A stretch of 64,000 bases of DNA from positions 1 through 64,000 of the forward strand of contig DATAJP010000004.1 of the NCBI GenBank assembly GCA_036262055.1, read 5' to 3'. The notes beneath the pieces were generated by a model that did not search any database, was not told where the DNA came from, and saw only the letters and a program-made list of their open reading frames with translations. The stretch is from Ignavibacteria bacterium (GTDB lineage: Bacteria > Bacteroidota > Ignavibacteria > Tepidaquicellales > Tepidaquicellaceae). Numbering within the stretch: the first letter of the stretch is position 1; each line of letters opens with the position of its first letter. Positions 18,231 through 27,693 of the stretch are shown here, piece after piece. The position numbers and the translations under genes were made by a program.

Positions 18231-18256
18231 GACAGACAGGAATGTCTGTCCTACTA
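18231..18256. repeat. Short palindromic repeat, family A (copy 1)
   Basis: A 26-base element with a GACAGAC ... GTCTGTC stem followed by CTACTA. An identical 26-base copy is at 32833-32858. It lies in the rplP-rpsC spacer inside the ribosomal-protein operon. Confidence 0.75.
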
Positions 18257-18272
18257 AATATTAATTTCTTAT

Positions 18273-18914
18273 TTACTGATAAGTATTTTTAGTTAGCTTT
18301 TCGCCTCTGCAAATCCAAACTTTTATACCGATAATTCCATAAACAGTCTGTGCACCAACCGATGCATAATCAATATCGGCTCTTAATGTCTGAAGCGGAA
18401 TTCTTCCGTCTTTATACTGCTCGGCTCTTGCTATTTCAGCACCGCCTAAACGACCGCTGCACATCACTTTAATTCCCTGCGCACCCATTTTCATCGAAGT
18501 AGAAATTGCCATCTTCATTGCTCTTCTGAATGACACTCTATTAGAAAGCTGGTTGCCGATATTTTCCGCAACAAGCTGAGCGCTTAGTTCGGGTTTTTTA
18601 ATTTCAAAAACGTTAATCTTCACATCCTTGTTTGTGATGGATTTAATTTCGCTTTCAAGCTGTGTAATTTCCTTACCGCTTTTTCCAATAACAAACCCCG
18701 GTCTTGAAGTATGAATCGTTAAAGTAATTTTCTTTAAAGTTCTTTCGATAACAACTTTAGCAATTCCTGCTTTTTCAAGACGTTTCTTTAAGTAGTTTCT
18801 TATTAAAGAATCTTCCTTAAGCTTCTGTGCGAATGATTTTTCGTCGTACCAATTAGAATCCCACGTATTAATTACGCCTAATCTAAACCCGACCGGATGT
18901 GTTTTTTGACCCAA
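18273..18914 (-). CDS. rpsC: 30S ribosomal protein S3
   Basis: Small-subunit protein at the mRNA entry site, 213 residues. N-terminus [20 protein letters not shown] and the KH-domain GxxG in [17 protein letters not shown] are typical. The start codon is TTG (18912-18914), supported by an AAGGAG ribosome site just upstream and by the conserved N-terminal sequence. Confidence 0.97.
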   Translation of the reverse strand: MGQKTHPVGFRLGVINTWDSNWYDEKSFAQKLKEDSLIRNYLKKRLEKAGIAKVVIERTLKKITLTIHTSRPGFVIGKSGKEITQLESEIKSITNKDVKINVFEIKKPELSAQLVAENIGNQLSNRVSFRRAMKMAISTSMKMGAQGIKVMCSGRLGGAEIARAEQYKDGRIPLQTLRADIDYASVGAQTVYGIIGIKVWICRGEKLTKNTYQ

Positions 18915-18923
18915 CTAAACTCC

Positions 18924-19316
18924 TTATGAATTTTTTGTTTTATTATTAGTAGTAGTTACAGCAACAGTTTCTTGTTCGTTGTTTTCAACTATAAGAGTTA
19001 AATGCGCTGTTCTTTTTCTTATTCTGAAAGCTCTTCCCTGAGGAGCAGGAAGCATTCTCTTTAAAACGGGTCCGCCGTCAACAAATGCTTCTTTAACAAT
19101 CACCTCATTTTTACTAACCTTACCTGTATCAAGCTTGTTAACCAAATTAGAGTATGCAGAAAGCAATACACTTGAGACAATTCCCGCTGAATATTTTTTT
19201 GAAAACTTCAAAATTCCTTCAGCTTCTTCTACATTCTTATTCCTGATGAGGTCAACAATTAATCTCATCTTGCGCGGTGAGCTTCTTACAAATCTTTTAA
19301 TTGCACGTGCTTCCAT
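18924..19316 (-). CDS. rplV: 50S ribosomal protein L22
   Basis: Contacts the narrow part of the exit tunnel, 130 residues. Recognised by RSSPRKMRLIVDLIRNKNVE and the hairpin-loop sequence GPVLKRMLPAPQGRAFRIRK. A short Thr/Asn-rich tail follows. Six bases separate it from rpsS. Confidence 0.97.
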   Translation of the reverse strand: MEARAIKRFVRSSPRKMRLIVDLIRNKNVEEAEGILKFSKKYSAGIVSSVLLSAYSNLVNKLDTGKVSKNEVIVKEAFVDGGPVLKRMLPAPQGRAFRIRKRTAHLTLIVENNEQETVAVTTTNNKTKNS

Positions 19317-19322
19317 TGTTTA

Positions 19323-19604
19323 TTATCCTCCCTTTTCTTCTTTTCTTCCGCCTGAGTGAGCTCTGAAAGTTCTTGTATGAGAAAATTCGCCGAGCTTGTG
19401 TCCTACCATATTTTCGGTTACATAAACAGGAATAAATTTATTTCCGTTATGAACTGCGAAAGTGTGTCCGATAAATTCGGGAGTTATGGTGCAGGCACGC
19501 GACCAGGTTTTAATAACTTTTTTCTGATTTTGCTTATTGAGAACATCTACTTTCTCAACGAGCTTATAATCAACATGCGGTCCTTTTTTAAGAGATCGAG
19601 ACAT
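19323..19604 (-). CDS. rpsS: 30S ribosomal protein S19
   Basis: Small-subunit head protein of 93 residues. Begins [20 protein letters not shown] and contains [20 protein letters not shown], the family signature. It lies five bases after rplB. Confidence 0.98.
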   Translation of the reverse strand: MSRSLKKGPHVDYKLVEKVDVLNKQNQKKVIKTWSRACTITPEFIGHTFAVHNGNKFIPVYVTENMVGHKLGEFSHTRTFRAHSGGRKEEKGG

Positions 19605-19609
19605 TTATA

Positions 19610-20431
19610 TTATTTACGCTTTTTAACGATTAATTTATTTGAAATATTTTTCTTCTTTCTTGTCTTATAACCTTTTGCAGGCAAGCCCCATGGTGATACG
19701 GGATGTCCGCCGCCTGAAGTTTTACCTTCACCACCACCCATCGGGTGGTCAACAGGGTTCATCGCAACACCTCTTACGTGAGGTCTTTTACCCATCCATC
19801 TTGAACGACCTGCTTTACCAATGCTGATATTCTCGTGGTCTGGATTGCTTACTACTCCGAGAGTTGCTTTACATTCACCTAATATTAATCTTACTTCACC
19901 TGAAGGTAATTTTACCTGACAGTATTTTTCATCTTTTGCAATTATCTGCGCTGAAGAGCCTGCGCTTCTAACAATTTGCCCGCCTTTGCCCGGTTTCAAT
20001 TCAACATTGTGAATGAACGTTCCGACAGGAATGCTTTTCAATTGAAGAGTGTTGCCCGGTTTCAAATCTGCATCGTTAGATGAGTTAAGAATTTCACCAA
20101 CTTTCAAACCATCAGGAGCAATGATGTATGTCTTCGCGCCGTCAGGATATTGAACTAATGCAATTCTTGCAGTTCTGTTCGGGTCATATTCAATTGAAAT
20201 AACTTTTGCATCTTCGGCATTGATTCTTTTAAAATCAATAACGCGGTATCTTCTTTTATGACCTCCGCCTCTGTGTCTTGAAGTTACACGACCAAGATTA
20301 TTTCTTCCGCCTGATTTTTTTAATGGAGCAAGAAGTGATTTCTCCGGAGTTGATTTTGTAATCTCCTCGAATGAAGATATAGAATAGAATCTCGTTGCCG
20401 GTGTTACCGGTTTCAGTTTTCGTAAAGCCAT
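19610..20431 (-). CDS. rplB: 50S ribosomal protein L2
   Basis: Core 23S-binding protein needed for peptidyl-transferase assembly, 273 residues, normal length. The C-terminal block [20 protein letters not shown] contains the conserved His. It is the first gene of the minus-strand block; the usual upstream genes rpsJ, rplC, rplD and rplW are absent, and a divergent lipoprotein gene begins 277 bases away. Confidence 0.98.
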   Translation of the reverse strand: MALRKLKPVTPATRFYSISSFEEITKSTPEKSLLAPLKKSGGRNNLGRVTSRHRGGGHKRRYRVIDFKRINAEDAKVISIEYDPNRTARIALVQYPDGAKTYIIAPDGLKVGEILNSSNDADLKPGNTLQLKSIPVGTFIHNVELKPGKGGQIVRSAGSSAQIIAKDEKYCQVKLPSGEVRLILGECKATLGVVSNPDHENISIGKAGRSRWMGKRPHVRGVAMNPVDHPMGGGEGKTSGGGHPVSPWGLPAKGYKTRKKKNISNKLIVKKRK

Positions 20432-20708
20432 CGCTGTAATTTAAGGGAGATTTAAAGTCCCATTTTTTGGCAAAACATCAAATTACTCAAAATATCCACG
20501 AAAGTCAAACCATCTATCATGGGTTATTGCCAAGATATTATCTAATTTTTAAATGATTATTAAGGGTGTCATTCTGAAGGAAGCGATGAATTTCTTTTTC
20601 TTTATTTGACACCAATTTCGTTTAAAAATTGAAGTTTTTATTTATTAAAAAATGTTTAAAAACAAATTGATTTTAGCTATATTTGAGGCATCAAATAAAC
20701 CCTTTAAA
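20432..20708. promoter_or_regulatory. Divergent upstream region of rplB and a lipoprotein gene
   Basis: About 277 AT-rich bases that must hold the rplB promoter and leader. TTGGCAA (20467-20473) and TTGCCAA (20526-20532) could pair at a distance in a leader RNA. A repeat-like segment with the GTCATTCTGA...GAAGCGATGAAT pattern lies at 20565-20613 and is bounded by GGTGTC and GACACC. No promoter can be fixed with confidence. Confidence 0.4.
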
Positions 20709-21248
20709 ATGCGAAACTTAATCATTCTTTTCGTAATGTCTTTGCTCATAAGTTCTTGTAAATTTTCGTGTGGGTCAGATATGAATAAACCATCGAGCGA
20801 CAATACTTCAAGCTCAGGACAAAATCAAACTCAGCAGAATAATTCCTCACAAACGCAAACTCAAAATAATACACCTCAACAAACACAACAGACTAACGAA
20901 AAAAAGCCAACTCCAAAACTGGAGTGGGTTTTCAAAGAGGTTGGCGAAGCGGAGTTCGGTGCGCCGATAACTGAAGTTTATCTCGTTGTAAACGGTCAGA
21001 AAAATTTTATTATAAAAGAAAATATGTTAGTCTCGGAAACACCGGCAGAAATTTACAAAGATTATGAAATTCCAAGCAACGCGCTTGTATCTTGCCGCGG
21101 ATGGTGGGCAGGCGGTGGAAATGATTATTGGGTAACTCAAGGTAACGGTGAACTGGAAGTTTATGTGCGGTGGATTGAAGAAGGTTCAGGTCCCGACAAT
21201 CCCGCGCAAGTCGGCAAACCCGAGCTGGTGAAGAAGATAAAGATGTAA
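20709..21248 (+). CDS. Lipoprotein of unknown function
   Basis: Predicted lipoprotein of 179 residues. The start chosen (MRNLIILFVMSLLISSC) places a lipobox, LISSC, directly after a hydrophobic segment; an upstream in-frame ATG at 20652 would put 19 odd residues before it. A Gln/Asn/Ser/Thr-rich low-complexity linker follows (about 25-65), then a compact domain with LEWVFKEVGEAEFGAPITEV and RGWWAGGGNDYWVTQGNGEL. I do not recognise the domain. It is divergent from rplB. Confidence 0.7.
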   Translation: MRNLIILFVMSLLISSCKFSCGSDMNKPSSDNTSSSGQNQTQQNNSSQTQTQNNTPQQTQQTNEKKPTPKLEWVFKEVGEAEFGAPITEVYLVVNGQKNFIIKENMLVSETPAEIYKDYEIPSNALVSCRGWWAGGGNDYWVTQGNGELEVYVRWIEEGSGPDNPAQVGKPELVKKIKM

Positions 21249-21256
21249 AAAACTAT

Positions 21257-21718
21257 TTAATCAAATTGTATATAACCCGAACATTCCTGTCCTGCGCTTG
21301 TTTTTATATACAACTTCTTAACGGTATTTTTATAATCGAACTTCCTTCCATCAATTAAGAATGTATAAAAGTTATAACCGTAATTACTATTGTATGCAAT
21401 ATTTCCATCTTCGAAGTAAAGAGTCATTCTCACGTCCTGATTATTGATAACATATATCTGTGTCTTACCGTCCTTAGTTGGATTTGGATATGCAAACTGA
21501 ACAGCAAATATTGTATAAGACGGATTTGTTGTTTTGCACCATGCAGTTGTATCCCCTCCTAAAATATTCCCATTTGCATCTGTAATCATAATTCTTGGAT
21601 CAAAGTAACCCGTTTCTAATGGGTTTTCACAACCGTTAATTGATACAAAAATGCCGGCGGATACTAAAATGATAAAAATAAAATTTTTGATTAATATTTT
21701 AAAATTGTATTCCTGCAT
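21257..21718 (-). CDS. Lipoprotein of unknown function
   Basis: Predicted lipoprotein of 153 residues. A hydrophobic N-terminal segment ends in the lipobox SINGC near residue 30. The mature part (ENPLETGYFDPRIMITDANG, then QFAYPNPTKDGKTQIYVIN) has a PNPT turn like those in sorting-domain beta-sandwiches but no clear T9SS domain. It overlaps the end of the upstream outer-membrane gene by 20 bases, so the two are probably co-expressed. Confidence 0.7.
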   Translation of the reverse strand: MQEYNFKILIKNFIFIILVSAGIFVSINGCENPLETGYFDPRIMITDANGNILGGDTTAWCKTTNPSYTIFAVQFAYPNPTKDGKTQIYVINNQDVRMTLYFEDGNIAYNSNYGYNFYTFLIDGRKFDYKNTVKKLYIKTSAGQECSGYIQFD

Positions 21719-22424
21719 TTATTAAAGCGCAATCATATCGTATTTTAAATTTAACTCCCTGACTTTCATAATCAACTGCCTGATAATAATATGATATGTC
21801 AGTAAGAATTGAAAATACAGTAGTCAATTGATATCTGACACCTGCACCCATAGCAAACATACCGCCTTTTTTTCCATCTGAACCTAATCCATAACCTGTG
21901 TTAACAAAAAAGAAGGGCTTTATTGCTGTATAATTAAAAGTATATCTGCCATCTAGATAAATAGGGAAAATTTGATTTTTTTCAATTTTGGAATACATGC
22001 CGCCTACACCAATCGAAAAGTTTTTTATGCTGTATGAAGCTATAATATTAAAATTAACATTATTGGAAACTGCATTCATAACACGCATAAATCCACCTTT
22101 AAGAATAAGTGAATATGGTTTATTCAGCGCTGATGAATCAATATAATTTTTCGCATATCCCAAAAATCTTTCTTTAGTATAATTATCTTTTTCTATACGG
22201 TCTATTTCAGCCCACTCAATTGAATATTCTCTACCATATATATCAATAATCTTAAATTTTTCGTTCGTTGAACCGGAAATAATCAATCCTTTTATATACT
22301 GTCCATTCTTTAACCAGACAATATCAAGAAATTGAGATTGTGAGGAAGTATCTTTAAATGAAAATAAAAAAATGAAAAATGAAATTACGATTAAAAGAAT
22401 TTTACCGGGTAAAATTTGACGCAT
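21699..22424 (-). CDS. Outer-membrane beta-barrel protein, unknown function
   Basis: Protein of 241 residues with a signal peptide (about 1-29). Its first part resembles a small beta domain (LKNGQYIKGLIISGSTNEKFKIIDIYGREYS), and the rest alternates polar and aromatic residues as in an eight-strand-type barrel (FSIGVGGMYSKIEKNQIFPI, GAGVRYQLTTVFSILTDISY), ending in an aromatic residue (GIQF). It overlaps the downstream lipoprotein gene, suggesting a joint envelope role. Confidence 0.7.
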   Translation of the reverse strand: MRQILPGKILLIVISFFIFLFSFKDTSSQSQFLDIVWLKNGQYIKGLIISGSTNEKFKIIDIYGREYSIEWAEIDRIEKDNYTKERFLGYAKNYIDSSALNKPYSLILKGGFMRVMNAVSNNVNFNIIASYSIKNFSIGVGGMYSKIEKNQIFPIYLDGRYTFNYTAIKPFFFVNTGYGLGSDGKKGGMFAMGAGVRYQLTTVFSILTDISYYYQAVDYESQGVKFKIRYDCALINAGIQF

Positions 22425-22490
22425 AATTTAATTTTGCATAAAATGAAAAATAAATTTATTTTTTTCAACAATAAATTTAATGCAGAAATT

Positions 22491-23471
22491 TTATGCAAAC
22501 AATCTATCTATCAAATCCAGCACGTTCACTCCGTCGGCTTCGGCGTTGAAGTTTGCGATGAGACGATGGCGAAGAACTGGCTTTGAGACTTTCTTCACGT
22601 CGTCTATGCTTGGTGAGTATCTGCCGTCGAGAACGGCAACTGTTTTTGCTCCGAGTATTAGGTACTGCGATGCTCTCGGACCTGCACCCCAGCTTATATA
22701 TTTTTTCATGAAATCGAGAGATTCGGGATTTCCCGGACGGGTTTTTGAAACTTGGTTTACGGTGTATTTAATCACATCATCAGCAACAGGAACTTTCTTT
22801 ACAAGCTGTTGAAATTTTATAATCTCTTCCTTTGAGAAAATATGTTTAACCTGCGGGACATACGAGCTTGTAGTCTTCTGAACGATTTCGATTTCCTGTT
22901 CGGATGTCGGATAGTCAAGACGAATGTCAAACATAAACCTGTCGAGCTGTGCTTCGGGAAGCGGATATGTTCCTTCGTGTTCAATCGGGTTTTGTGTTGC
23001 AAGAACAAAGAAAGGTTCATCGAGAGTATATGTAACTCCCGCGGCAGTTACCTTATGTTCCTGCATCGCTTCAAGAAGCGCCGATTGTGTCTTCGGCGGA
23101 GTTCTATTTATTTCATCTGCAAGAAGTAAGTTTGCAAAAATTGGTCCTTGAATAAATTTAAATGCTTTTTCACCTTCGCGGGTTGACTCAAGAATTTCCA
23201 TACCTGTAATATCAGACGGCATCAAATCAGGTGTGAACTGAATGCGGTTGAACTTCAAATCAAGAACATCAGAAAGCGTTTTTACGATAAGAGTTTTTGC
23301 AAGACCGGGAACACCAATTAACATGCAATGCCCCTGCGAAAGAATGGCAATGAAAATCTGCTCTATAATGGACTCCTGCCCTACTATTACTTTCGCAATT
23401 TCTTTTTTAAGCTCTGAATATTTTAAATTGAGTTCTTTTACAAGCTGAACATCGGAAGTGTTTGACTGCAT
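22491..23471 (-). CDS. MoxR-family AAA+ ATPase
   Basis: Cytoplasmic chaperone-like ATPase of 326 residues. Walker A is GVPGLAKT (about 58-65) and Walker B with sensor region is LLADEINRTPPKTQSALLEAMQEHKVT, the MoxR signature. Family members often help maturation of metalloproteins or envelope complexes together with a DUF58 and von Willebrand A-domain protein; no such partners are adjacent here. It lies 91 bases after the M16 peptidase cluster in the same direction. Confidence 0.93.
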   Translation of the reverse strand: MQSNTSDVQLVKELNLKYSELKKEIAKVIVGQESIIEQIFIAILSQGHCMLIGVPGLAKTLIVKTLSDVLDLKFNRIQFTPDLMPSDITGMEILESTREGEKAFKFIQGPIFANLLLADEINRTPPKTQSALLEAMQEHKVTAAGVTYTLDEPFFVLATQNPIEHEGTYPLPEAQLDRFMFDIRLDYPTSEQEIEIVQKTTSSYVPQVKHIFSKEEIIKFQQLVKKVPVADDVIKYTVNQVSKTRPGNPESLDFMKKYISWGAGPRASQYLILGAKTVAVLDGRYSPSIDDVKKVSKPVLRHRLIANFNAEADGVNVLDLIDRLFA

Positions 23472-23562
23472 TCGTTGATTTTATTTTTCAATTCCTTGCC
23501 ACGAAGACTCTAAGTCGCAAAGTTTTAATATTAATATTTTGCTTTTTTACTTTTGCCTTTTG

Positions 23563-24936
23563 TTATATAGTTACTACTTCAATATCACCGAATTGTTTCA
23601 TTTGTTTTTCAAGTTCTTTCACGTTGCCTGCAATGGATAAGACAAGATTATCGGGATGCAGGTATTCCTCAGCGGCTTTTTTCACGTCTTCTTTCGTAAC
23701 TGCGTTTACGTTTGAAATATATTTTTGATAATAATCATCTTCCAAATCGAACAGTTTCAAAGCAATTACACGTGATGCAATCGCTCCGGGAGTTTCAAGC
23801 TGAAGCGGAAAATTTCCAGTGATGTAATTTTTCATAATTGACAGCTCAGCATCACTAACATACTCATCACGCATCCGTTTTATTTCAAATATTATTTCAT
23901 TAACGGCATTAGCAGTTATATCACCTTTGACTTCGGTCTCAACGGAAAAATCACCGGAATATTTTTTCAGTTCAAAATATGAACGCGCACCGTATGTATA
24001 TCCATTTCTTTCACGAAGATTAGAGTTTATTCTCGAAGTGAATGAACCTCCGAGAATATTATTCATAATAGTGAGCGGAAAGAAGTCCACATCACTCCTG
24101 CTTTTTGATATACGGCCGACTTTCAATGATGATTGAACCGCGTCGCGTTTATTAACAAGCAAAACTTTTGAACGTGAATTGTTTATTGTCAACTGTGAAT
24201 CTGTTTTTGTTTCATGTTTCACGTTCGAGGTTTGGCTTCCCTGCTCTAATCTCTCAACATATTTCAACGCTTCATCAGGAGAAATATCACCGACAAACGC
24301 AATTATCAAATTTTCAGAAGTAAAAAAGTTCTTGTTAAAGTTTATGAGTGATTCTCTGTTTATTTGCTTGAGAGTATGCTCATCACCTTCAACAGGATTT
24401 GCATAAGTATTTTTTCCATACACAAATTTTTTGAAAGCTCTCGAAGCAAGATACTCGCCTTCATCTTTAAAGCTGAGTATTGAATTTATTTTTTGTGTTC
24501 TCAAACGGTCTATTTCTTCATCACTGAAGATTGCATCATTTATAATATCACTCGTGATATTATATACATTATCAAAATATTTTTTTAAAGTATATATGCT
24601 GACATAATTAACATCATAGTCACTTCCATAAGACAATGTTGCGCCGTAAAAATCAATCTTTGAAGCAATCTCAGTTGCAGTCATTTTCGATGTGCCTTTT
24701 GAAAGCATATCAACGGTAAATGCAGATACGCCGGGAATGCTGTCATGAAATGAACCCGCCTTAAAAACAAATCGAACGTTTACAACGGGCAGCATATTGT
24801 CCTGAATAACAAGCACTGTAATGCCGCTTGCAGTTTTGGTCTCAAAAAATTCCGGAAACTTTACATCCTTTGGAATGCCCGGTTTCGGCGGCTTGCTCCT
24901 GTCAAGATGATACTCGTTCATATTTTCAAAATTCAT
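23563..24936 (-). CDS. M16-family peptidase-like protein, non-catalytic subunit
   Basis: Member of the M16B peptidase family, 457 residues, lacking the zinc motif HxxEH: the equivalent region reads FKAGSFHDSIPGVSAFTVDM. It keeps the Arg/Tyr-type substrate-binding segment RERNGYTYGARSYFELK (about 330), the mark of the partner subunit in heterodimeric M16B proteases. It is the last of three M16 genes, nine bases after a catalytic copy, and likely pairs with one of them. Confidence 0.88.
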   Translation of the reverse strand: MNFENMNEYHLDRSKPPKPGIPKDVKFPEFFETKTASGITVLVIQDNMLPVVNVRFVFKAGSFHDSIPGVSAFTVDMLSKGTSKMTATEIASKIDFYGATLSYGSDYDVNYVSIYTLKKYFDNVYNITSDIINDAIFSDEEIDRLRTQKINSILSFKDEGEYLASRAFKKFVYGKNTYANPVEGDEHTLKQINRESLINFNKNFFTSENLIIAFVGDISPDEALKYVERLEQGSQTSNVKHETKTDSQLTINNSRSKVLLVNKRDAVQSSLKVGRISKSRSDVDFFPLTIMNNILGGSFTSRINSNLRERNGYTYGARSYFELKKYSGDFSVETEVKGDITANAVNEIIFEIKRMRDEYVSDAELSIMKNYITGNFPLQLETPGAIASRVIALKLFDLEDDYYQKYISNVNAVTKEDVKKAAEEYLHPDNLVLSIAGNVKELEKQMKQFGDIEVVTI

Positions 24937-24945
24937 AAATTTATT

Positions 24946-26208
24946 TTAATCTTTTGGAAGGTAAGTTAAAACTACGCGTTTCGAATTATCGAGATACTTG
25001 TTTGACATTTCAACAATATCATCTTTCGTAACGTTCAGATATTTTTTTATTTCCGTATTTATCAAACCTGGGTTATCAAGCACCGTCGAATAATAACATA
25101 GCTTATCCGATATGCTTCTTTGCAGATAATTTGTTTTGTATAAATCGGTTTCAATCTTATTTTTTGCTTTTACAAGATGTTCATCTGAAAAATCACCCGA
25201 TTTAATCTTTGAAACATACTTATCTATTTCAGTTATAACCTCATCCGGATTTGAGCTCAAATCCAGGAATCCGTTAATCGAGAATATGCTCACGTCTTCA
25301 ATACCCATTGCGTGAATAAAAATTTCATTCAGCATCTGAGAATCATAAACCAATGCTTTGTTCAAAAACGAGCTGTCGCCTTCTGCAAGAATTTTTGCAA
25401 TTAGTTTAAACGAGTACCACTCCTTGCTTCCAAACTTCGGCACTCTATATATTATGAATACGGCAGGAAGCTGAATATTGTCATAAATTACATCACGAAT
25501 TTCACCGTTTATTTCTTTTTCAAAATATGATTTTTTGTTCAGCTTATCTGAATTTTTTAAATTCGAATAATATTTATAAACAAGCTCAGTAGCGTTATCA
25601 TAATCAATATCTCCCGAAATTGAAAGCACCGCATTATTTGCCGAGTAGTTTGTTTCAAAAAAATCTTTTAAATCTTTAAGCGTCAATTTATCAACATCAT
25701 TCATATATCCGATAATCGGACGTCTGTACCCTGATGTAGTGAATAATCTTTTTGCGCTCTCTTCTTCAAGTGAGCCATAAGGCGAGTTATCGATGTGAGT
25801 ATTCTTTTCCTCACGCACAACTTTCTTCTGAGTCTCAAGTTCAGTTTCATTTATGTTAAATCCATAATACCTGTCCGTATCCAGCCATAATGCAAACTCA
25901 AGTTCCTGCGAAGGTAGAGTTAAATGATAGCTGGTAACATCCCATGTCGTATATGCATTGCTGTCACCGCCCCGCTGATTTAACAACATATCGAATTGTC
26001 CCGCAGGAATGTTAGGACTTCCCTCAAACATCAGATGCTCGAACAAATGAGCAAGTCCCGATTTGTTTTCTGCTTCATCCTTTGAACCGACATGGAACAT
26101 TGTCTGCACAGTCACAACCGGAATTTTTTTGTCCTGATGTAAAAGCACCTTTAACCCGTTAGGAAGTGTGAAATGCTTAAAATTTATTTGCGGAAAATTT
26201 GGAGTCAA
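24946..26208 (-). CDS. M16-family zinc peptidase, catalytic subunit
   Basis: Zinc metallopeptidase of 420 residues with the inverted zinc motif HLFEHLMFEG (about residues 50-59) and a downstream Glu-rich helix (EEKNTHIDNSPYGSLEEESA). No signal peptide is visible. The start is TTG at 26206-26208; no nearby ATG would preserve the conserved N-terminal beta-strand (FTLPNGLKVLLHQDKKIPVV). Nine bases separate its stop from the next, non-catalytic gene. Confidence 0.9.
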   Translation of the reverse strand: MTPNFPQINFKHFTLPNGLKVLLHQDKKIPVVTVQTMFHVGSKDEAENKSGLAHLFEHLMFEGSPNIPAGQFDMLLNQRGGDSNAYTTWDVTSYHLTLPSQELEFALWLDTDRYYGFNINETELETQKKVVREEKNTHIDNSPYGSLEEESAKRLFTTSGYRRPIIGYMNDVDKLTLKDLKDFFETNYSANNAVLSISGDIDYDNATELVYKYYSNLKNSDKLNKKSYFEKEINGEIRDVIYDNIQLPAVFIIYRVPKFGSKEWYSFKLIAKILAEGDSSFLNKALVYDSQMLNEIFIHAMGIEDVSIFSINGFLDLSSNPDEVITEIDKYVSKIKSGDFSDEHLVKAKNKIETDLYKTNYLQRSISDKLCYYSTVLDNPGLINTEIKKYLNVTKDDIVEMSNKYLDNSKRVVLTYLPKD

Positions 26209-26229
26209 TTAAATTAATATAAATTAATA

Positions 26230-27489
26230 TTACTTTTTGTCAGGAAGATAATGCATCACAAAATTATTTTTCTTCACAAGCCAGTCATTAACTGTTTTTT
26301 TAATGTCATCAATTTTCACTTCCAGAAACTTATCTATTTTTGTATTAATTAAATCAGGGTCATTAAAATATAAAGTATTAATCAGATTGTTGAGTGAAAT
26401 TGATTTCAATGTAAAAAGATTTGTCACGTTTTGAAACTCTATTTCATTTTTAACTTTCTCAAACTCTTCTTCTGAAACACCATTTTCTGCTATTGAGTTT
26501 AATTCTTCATAAATTGATTTTTCAACATAATCCATATCTTTCGGGTCATTGACAATGCTTCTGAAAAACAAAACACCGCAATGTTTCAGCATCATTTTTG
26601 CCGTATAAATGGATTTCACAATATTTTTTTCATAGACAAGTTTTTTATATAACCGGCTGCTCCTGCTGTTTGATATTATCGTTGTAAGATATTCTAATGT
26701 ATACTCCTCAAATGAACCGTACTCAGGAATCTTATAACACATATACAATCCCGGTAATGTAATTTTGTCTTTCACTATTATCTTCTTTGATTCTTTTAAT
26801 TCTCTATTTGAAAACTTACCCACTTCATCGGGATTATCTTTGTTCTTTATATTACCGAAATACGCGTCGATTGTTTTTAAAATCTTGTCATCATCAAAAT
26901 CACCTGTCAGAAACAACACTGCGTTCTGCGGCGAATAATATTTGTTATGAAAGGTTATTGCTTCGTCAACACTAAAAGAATTAATATCTTCTTCGAAACC
27001 AATCACCGGCGATTCATAAGGTGAATCCGTAAAAACATTTTTATATATATTTAATAACGCAGTTCCATAGGGCGAGTTATCGTATCTTTGCTTTTTTTCT
27101 TCAATCACAACCTGCTTTTGATTCGAAAGATTATCTTCAGAAATATTTAAAGAGTTCATTCTGTCGGATTCAAGCCAGAGAGCAGTTTCAATTTGATTAG
27201 ATGGCAAAGTTTCATGATATGCGGTCAAATCCTGCATTGTAAAAGCGTTGCAGTTGCCTCCGAGTTTCTGAATGTATGTAAAATGTTCGGTTTTTGAGAT
27301 ATTTTCTGATCCTTGAAACATCATATGCTCAAACAAATGAGCAATTCCCTTTTTCCCGGGCAGTTCATCTTTGGAACCAACCTTATAACCGAGTGTTAGA
27401 TTTATTAGAGGGTTCTTGGAGTTCTTATGCAGGATGCAAGTGAGACCATTATCCAGAATATGTTCGTCAAATTCTATTTTTCTTACCAT
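26230..27489 (-). CDS. M16-family zinc peptidase, catalytic subunit
   Basis: First of three tandem M16 genes, 419 residues. The zinc motif is HLFEHMMFQG (about 47-56), and the third ligand should lie in VVIEEKKQRYDNSPYG. No signal peptide is visible. It resembles the second copy along its whole length (same order of GDxDD, YKIPEYGSFE-type strands), so the pair arose by duplication. Start ATG at 27489 gives MVRKIEFDEHILDNGLTCIL. Confidence 0.9.
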   Translation of the reverse strand: MVRKIEFDEHILDNGLTCILHKNSKNPLINLTLGYKVGSKDELPGKKGIAHLFEHMMFQGSENISKTEHFTYIQKLGGNCNAFTMQDLTAYHETLPSNQIETALWLESDRMNSLNISEDNLSNQKQVVIEEKKQRYDNSPYGTALLNIYKNVFTDSPYESPVIGFEEDINSFSVDEAITFHNKYYSPQNAVLFLTGDFDDDKILKTIDAYFGNIKNKDNPDEVGKFSNRELKESKKIIVKDKITLPGLYMCYKIPEYGSFEEYTLEYLTTIISNSRSSRLYKKLVYEKNIVKSIYTAKMMLKHCGVLFFRSIVNDPKDMDYVEKSIYEELNSIAENGVSEEEFEKVKNEIEFQNVTNLFTLKSISLNNLINTLYFNDPDLINTKIDKFLEVKIDDIKKTVNDWLVKKNNFVMHYLPDKK

Positions 27490-27693
27490 TATTGAAAATC
27501 AGGATGCAATATTAGAATGGACAATTTACTTTTATTTTAATAAAAAATCAGTGTATTTTTGTTTTAAAAGTGTTAAATTACCAAAGTTTTAAAGAATTTT
27601 TTAAACTAAACATATGTTCTTTATGTCAAAGGAAAGGATAATTATAGATAAATAAATACTTGTTAAATTAATTGTAAGTATAAAATTAAAAAA

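Noticed and set aside
20652-20708. Upstream ATG for the plus-strand lipoprotein gene
   Set aside because: It would place 19 residues before the hydrophobic lipoprotein signal; the ATG at 20709 fits a lipoprotein far better.
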